NCBI GenBank assembly: GCA_946187475.1
Contig: CAMHRJ010000021.1
Span: 1 to 15,817 of the forward strand
Direction of reading: 5' to 3'
Length of the DNA stretch: 15,817 bases
DNA from: an uncultured Clostridia bacterium
Lineage (GTDB): Bacteria > Bacillota > Clostridia > Oscillospirales > Oscillospiraceae
Shown here: piece after piece, positions 12,471 through 15,817 of the stretch
Numbering within the stretch: position 1 is the first letter of the stretch
Layout: every line of letters starts with the position of its first letter
Program-made: the position numbers and the translations under genes
Notes under the pieces: generated by a model
Told to the model about the DNA's origin: nothing
What the model saw: the letters and a program-made list of their open reading frames with translations, nothing else
The model's database searches: none

Positions 12471-13053
12471 AATCCAGCAGGTTCGGGTGCTCCGGCCAGG
12501 GAATCAGCATCCAGACCGCGGCGATCAGCACCGCAAAGCTTATGGCCATGGGAAAGAGCGTTGCGGAAAGGCCCATGCCCACCAGCTTGATGAGGATGTC
12601 CGGCATGAACTTTTCAAACCGATAGGCCCGGATGGCCTGGAGATCTGCCCGGCAAAGCCCCTCGTGGCAGCGCCAGAGGGCTTCGGACAGGCCGATGTTC
12701 GCTCCCGTCACCAGCAGCACGGACACGCCGTACATCAGCTGGCCGGCCTTGTTCATCACGTCCATGTTCACCACGCTGATGCTGTAGGGAATCCAGGAGG
12801 AGGTGAACAGCAGCAGGATGCCCCACCAGACCACAGCCTTGGAGATCACCTGCACCTGGTGCCACTCGTTGTGGAGATTCACCCACATGATGCCCAGCCA
12901 GAAGAAGGACAGGGTGTAGCAGAAGTAGCTGCCCCGCAGCGCCCACATGGCGGCGAAGGACACCTCCGTCGGACGGGGCAGCTCCAGCACCAGAATTGTC
13001 ATGATGATGGCCAGCACCGCGTCCATAAACGCCGCAAGGCGGTCTTTTTCCAT
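12469..13053 (-). CDS. TMEM175 family (DUF1211) potassium channel
   Basis: The protein has 194 residues, the usual size for bacterial TMEM175 subunits, with six predicted membrane helices. The N-terminal signature R-x3-F-x-D reads RLAAFMDAVLAIIMTILVLEL (5-25); the hallmark FSD is FMD here. The second helix region, SFFWLGIMWVNLHNEWHQV, also matches the family, whose members assemble into potassium-conducting membrane channels. The start is ATG at 13053 on the minus strand with GGAGGT a few bases upstream, inside the end of the UbiB-like gene. Only 3 bases separate the two genes, so they are coupled. It ends at the bidirectional terminator. Confidence 0.88.
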   Translation of the reverse strand: MEKDRLAAFMDAVLAIIMTILVLELPRPTEVSFAAMWALRGSYFCYTLSFFWLGIMWVNLHNEWHQVQVISKAVVWWGILLLFTSSWIPYSISVVNMDVMNKAGQLMYGVSVLLVTGANIGLSEALWRCHEGLCRADLQAIRAYRFEKFMPDILIKLVGMGLSATLFPMAISFAVLIAAVWMLIPWPEHPNLLD

Positions 13054-13056
13054 GGT

Positions 13057-14487
13057 TTATACCTCCGAGGTCCAGACGTCGGAGCCGCTCTCGGCGAGAA
13101 TCTTGAATTCCTCCTCGGTCAGCAGCTCCCGGTCGGAGCGCTCCTCGTCGGTGGCGGGCGCGTGGCCGTTGTGTCGCAGCCGTCCGCCGGAGCAGAGCTT
13201 GTTGTGGCTCAGCTTCCGGGCCACCTTGCCCGCAGGGCCGTCGCCGATGGCATAGGCCGCCAGATGCTTGCCGATGATGTCCGCCAGATCGGTCTTGTCA
13301 TCCAGATTGGAGACCGTCCCCTCCATGACCAGCAGGCTGCGGCCGTACATGGTCAGGGACATGGGAATCTCGATGTCATACCGGGCGCCGATGTTGATCA
13401 AGTCCACAAAGATGTCGCCGGTCTCGTTCATCTCCCGGATGGACTGGACGCGATACTTGTCCAGGAACTCCGTGAAGTCCCGCTGCAGGTAGGGCTTGGC
13501 GGGGTGGTCCGGGGAGTAGCCGAAGAGCACCAGGCCCCACTCGGTGAACTCCGCCACGTCGTTTTTCCAGATGCCGTGCATGCAGTGGTGCAGTGCCTCG
13601 GCCTCGCTCTCGGAGAGCTGGCCCATCATGCCCAGATCCAGCCAGACCACCTGGCCGTCCCGGATGCGGATGTTGCCGGCGTGGGGGTCGGCCTGGAAGA
13701 ACAGGTCCTCGGCCCACTGCTTGATGTAGCTGCGGATCAGCTTCTGGCAGATCTCGCTGAGATCGTAGCCTGCGGCCTGCAGGCCCGCGTGGTCGGTGAT
13801 CTCATAACCGTCGATGAACTCCATGACCAGCACGTTCTTGGTGGTGTATTCGGGGTAGACCACGGGCGCGTAGGCATACTCCATGGGCGCCAGGATCTCC
13901 CGGATGCGCTCAATGTTCTTGGCCTCCTGCCGGAAGTCCATCTCCAGCTGGGCCACGCGCCAGGTCTCATCCAGGGCGTTGTTCAGCAGCCACATGATGT
14001 CCTCCAGCTGCTTGAGCTTCAGCATCCCCATGGCCCGCTTCAGCAGCCGAATGTCCTGCTCCATGAGCTGATAGCTGTTGGGGCGCTGGATCTTCAGAGC
14101 CACGCGGGTGCCGTCCAGGAGCCAGGCCTCATGGACCTGCGCGATGGAGGCGGAGCCCACCGGGATGCCGGCGATGCGCTGGAACACCTGGTTCCAGGGC
14201 TTGCCGTATTCCTCGGAGATGATCTCCCGAATCTGCGCGGCGGTAATGGTGGGCGCGTCGTTGCGCAGGGTCTCCAGTGCCTTGCAGTATTCCTTGGGCA
14301 GCACCTCCGGGTGCAGACTCAGCAGCTGGCCGGTCTTGATGAAGGCGGTGCCCAGGTCCTTGAACACGGCGCAGACCTTCTCCGGGGTCAGGCCCTGCAG
14401 GAGCTTATGCTTGTAGGCGACGGTCAGAATCTCGCCCAGACGCTTGGCGTCGCTGAGGGCTCCGGCCTTCAAGGCTTTGTTGTCCAT
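13057..14487 (-). CDS. ABC1/UbiB (AarF) family kinase-like protein
   Basis: The protein has 476 residues with an atypical protein-kinase-like fold. KTGQ (51-54) is the KxGQ motif unique to the family. GSASIAQVH (111-119) is the Ala-rich-loop region, and VALKIQRP contains the ATP-site Lys132. DPHAGN (267-272) is the catalytic-loop equivalent and LDLGMMG (283-289) the DFG equivalent. The C-terminal transmembrane pair of many UbiB proteins is not evident; the tail ends in a charged segment instead. In respiring bacteria UbiB serves ubiquinone synthesis; in an anaerobic Clostridium the role is unknown, perhaps lipid-related ATPase activity. GAGAGG lies 7 bases before the ATG, and a good promoter lies upstream. 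It is coupled to the TMEM175 gene. Confidence 0.92.
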   Translation of the reverse strand: MDNKALKAGALSDAKRLGEILTVAYKHKLLQGLTPEKVCAVFKDLGTAFIKTGQLLSLHPEVLPKEYCKALETLRNDAPTITAAQIREIISEEYGKPWNQVFQRIAGIPVGSASIAQVHEAWLLDGTRVALKIQRPNSYQLMEQDIRLLKRAMGMLKLKQLEDIMWLLNNALDETWRVAQLEMDFRQEAKNIERIREILAPMEYAYAPVVYPEYTTKNVLVMEFIDGYEITDHAGLQAAGYDLSEICQKLIRSYIKQWAEDLFFQADPHAGNIRIRDGQVVWLDLGMMGQLSESEAEALHHCMHGIWKNDVAEFTEWGLVLFGYSPDHPAKPYLQRDFTEFLDKYRVQSIREMNETGDIFVDLINIGARYDIEIPMSLTMYGRSLLVMEGTVSNLDDKTDLADIIGKHLAAYAIGDGPAGKVARKLSHNKLCSGGRLRHNGHAPATDEERSDRELLTEEEFKILAESGSDVWTSEV

Positions 14488-14523
14488 GGTGGTTCCTCTC
14501 TTTTTCTAGAATCAACATGTTAC

Positions 14524-14552
14524 AGTTTATATCCTCAAAGGAAATCCGTCAA
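14524..14552 (-). promoter_or_regulatory. Promoter of the UbiB-TMEM175 pair
   Basis: On the minus strand TTGACG (14547-14552) and TAAACT (14524-14529) are 17 bases apart. It lies directly after the ATP synthase operon terminator, so the pair appears to be transcribed separately from atpDC. Confidence 0.75.
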
Positions 14553-14554
14553 GT

Positions 14555-14586
14555 AAAAAAGGCAGCTGCAAAGCAGCTGCCTTTTT
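14555..14586 (-). terminator. Rho-independent terminator after atpC
   Basis: GGCAGCTGC (14561-14569) pairs with GCAGCTGCC (14573-14581) around AAA. On the minus strand the stem is followed by TTTTTT (complement of 14555-14560), which ends the ATP synthase operon 14 bases or less after the atpC stop. Confidence 0.93.
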
Positions 14587-14594
14587 CGATGGGA

Positions 14595-15014
14595 TCAGAT
14601 TTTGCGCTTGCCGGCCATGTTGGCGGCGTCCTGCCGGGCGATGGCCCGGTGGAGTGCGGCTTCGGCCCGGAGGATGTCCACGCCGTCCCGGCGCTCCAGG
14701 CGCTCCCGAGCCCGATGCTCGGCGGCCTCGGCCCGGGGAAGATCGATGTCCTCGGCGTTTTCCGCCGCCCGCACCAGAAGGCTCACCTCGTTCTGCACCA
14801 CGTTCAGCACGCCGATGCCCACGGCGGTGTAGGCTTTCGTGCCGTCGGCCTTGGTGCTGACGACGACGCCGTCTGTCACCGCGCCCATGAGCGGCGCGTG
14901 GTCGGCCAGAATGCCGATGGTGCCGCCGTCCAGCGGGACGATGATCTCCGAGACCTTGTCGTCACAGACCACGCCGCCGGCGGTGACGATCTGCAGATGG
15001 ATGCGGTCGTCCAT
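14595..15014 (-). CDS. atpC: F1Fo ATP synthase epsilon subunit
   Basis: The subunit has 139 residues. It is part of the central stalk of F1 and controls its ATPase activity. The N-terminal beta sandwich (about 1-88) includes IHLQIVTAGGVV, IIVPLDGGTIGILADHAPLM and AVGIGVLNVVQNEVSLLV, the usual core. The C-terminal part (about 89-139) is the two-helix regulatory arm, rich in Arg, Glu and Ala. Gene order atpD-atpC with a 3-base gap is standard. GAGGTG, the ribosome site, lies within the end of atpD. It is the last gene of the operon, since a strong terminator follows. Confidence 0.95.
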   Translation of the reverse strand: MDDRIHLQIVTAGGVVCDDKVSEIIVPLDGGTIGILADHAPLMGAVTDGVVVSTKADGTKAYTAVGIGVLNVVQNEVSLLVRAAENAEDIDLPRAEAAEHRARERLERRDGVDILRAEAALHRAIARQDAANMAGKRKI

Positions 15015-15017
15015 GGC

Positions 15018-15817
15018 TTACACCTCGCGCTTGGCCAGCACCTCGTCGATGGTACCGGCCATCAGGAAGGCCTGCTCCGGCAGATCGTCGCAGTCGCCTG
15101 CCAGAATGGCCTGGAAGCCCTTGATGGTCTCCTGCAGCGGGACATACTTGCCCTGCATGCCGGTGAAGTTCTCGGCCACGTGGAAGGGCTGGGACAGGAA
15201 GCGCTGGATGCGGCGGGCACGGTTGACCGTGGCGCGGTCCTCCACGCCCAGCTCATCGATGCCCAGCACGGCGATGATGTCCTGCAGGTCCTTATATTTC
15301 TGCAGCACCCGCTGCACGGCCCGGGCGGTCTCATAGTGCTCCTTGCCCAGGATGTGGGGCTCCAGAATACGGCTGGTGGAGGCCAGCGGGTCCACAGCGG
15401 GATAGATGCCCAGCTCGGAGATGGAGCGGTCCAGAACCGTGGTGGCGTCCAGATGGGCGAAAGCCGTGGCCGGGGCCGGGTCCGTCAGGTCGTCCGCGGG
15501 GACGTAGATCGCCTGGACGGAGGTGACAGAGCCGTTGCGGGTGGAGGTGATGCGCTCCTGCAGGGTGCCCATCTCCGTAGCCAGCGTGGGCTGGTAGCCC
15601 ACGGCGGAAGGCATACGGCCCAACAGGGCCGACACCTCAGAGCCTGCCTGGGTGAAACGGAAAATGTTGTCGATGAACAGCAGCACGTCCAGACCGGACT
15701 CGTCGCGGAAGTTCTCCGCAATGGTCAGGCCCGACAGGGGCACGCGGAGACGGGCTCCGGGGGGCTCGTTCATCTGGCCGAAGACCAGCGCCGTCTTGCT
15801 GATGACGCCGGACTCGT
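15018..15817 (-). CDS. atpD: F1Fo ATP synthase beta subunit, C-terminal part (5' end outside window)
   Basis: About 266 C-terminal residues are visible and the frame stays open to the right edge, so the start and the Walker A motif are outside the window. MNEPPGARLRVPLSGLTIAE, the Walker B region VLLFIDNIFRFTQAGSE, LLGRMPSAVGYQPTLATEMG, YVPADDLTDPAPAT, FAHLDATTVLDRSI and RRIQRFLSQPFHVAE are nearly invariant blocks of the catalytic beta subunit. It catalyses ATP synthesis or hydrolysis coupled to ion flow. The ion specificity is set by subunits c and a, not in this window. It directly precedes atpC in transcription. Confidence 0.97.
   Translation of the reverse strand, partial: ESGVISKTALVFGQMNEPPGARLRVPLSGLTIAENFRDESGLDVLLFIDNIFRFTQAGSEVSALLGRMPSAVGYQPTLATEMGTLQERITSTRNGSVTSVQAIYVPADDLTDPAPATAFAHLDATTVLDRSISELGIYPAVDPLASTSRILEPHILGKEHYETARAVQRVLQKYKDLQDIIAVLGIDELGVEDRATVNRARRIQRFLSQPFHVAENFTGMQGKYVPLQETIKGFQAILAGDCDDLPEQAFLMAGTIDEVLAKREV

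Noticed and set aside
14511..14522. AACATGTT palindrome near the UbiB promoter as an operator
   Set aside because: It is only 8 bases long and has no second copy nearby; such palindromes are expected by chance.
12487..14556. A 689-codon open frame on the plus strand opposite the UbiB-like and TMEM175 genes
   Set aside because: Same shadow effect; it lacks a ribosome site and recognisable domains, and the minus-strand genes are well supported.

Overview
The window comes from a high-GC, anaerobic Gram-positive genome, most likely a gut Clostridia of the Oscillospirales (Oscillospiraceae/Ruminococcaceae type). The grounds are strong AGGAGG ribosome binding sites, a zinc-finger ClpE-type unfoldase, DUF5711 and CvpA-type membrane proteins, an oxygen-defence set of PerR, reverse rubrerythrin and rubredoxin, and intergenic palindromic repeats of the kind common in that order. 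No tRNA, rRNA, CRISPR array, transposase or integrase is visible.

Layout, left to right. Bases 1-9923 are all plus strand. They hold the 3' part of truA, a short palindromic repeat, a DUF5711 beta-propeller-like membrane protein, a CvpA-family membrane protein, and a tight run of clpE, a macrodomain hydrolase, a rhomboid protease and a DUF523 protein. A ~147-bp MITE-like repeat (element A) follows, then an overlapping operon mnmG - GNAT acetyltransferase - mnmA. MnmG and MnmA both modify the wobble uridine of tRNA.

Bases 9942-11629 are an oxidative-stress transcription unit: a near-consensus promoter with a Fur/PerR-type operator just downstream of the -10, a PerR-like repressor, reverse rubrerythrin, a low-GC orphan gene with a PH-like look, a small rubredoxin and a strong terminator. 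The orphan gene lies between two copies of the last ~28 bp of the rubrerythrin gene, so it looks like a recent insertion that rebuilt or duplicated the rubrerythrin tail. This is the most unusual structure in the window.

Bases 11691-11847 are a second copy of the MITE-like family (element B). A promoter and a DUF805 membrane protein follow, ending in a bidirectional terminator. From there to the right edge everything is on the minus strand. Read in transcription order it is atpD (partial), atpC, the ATP synthase operon terminator, then a separately promoted pair made of an ABC1/UbiB-family kinase-like protein and a TMEM175-family potassium channel.
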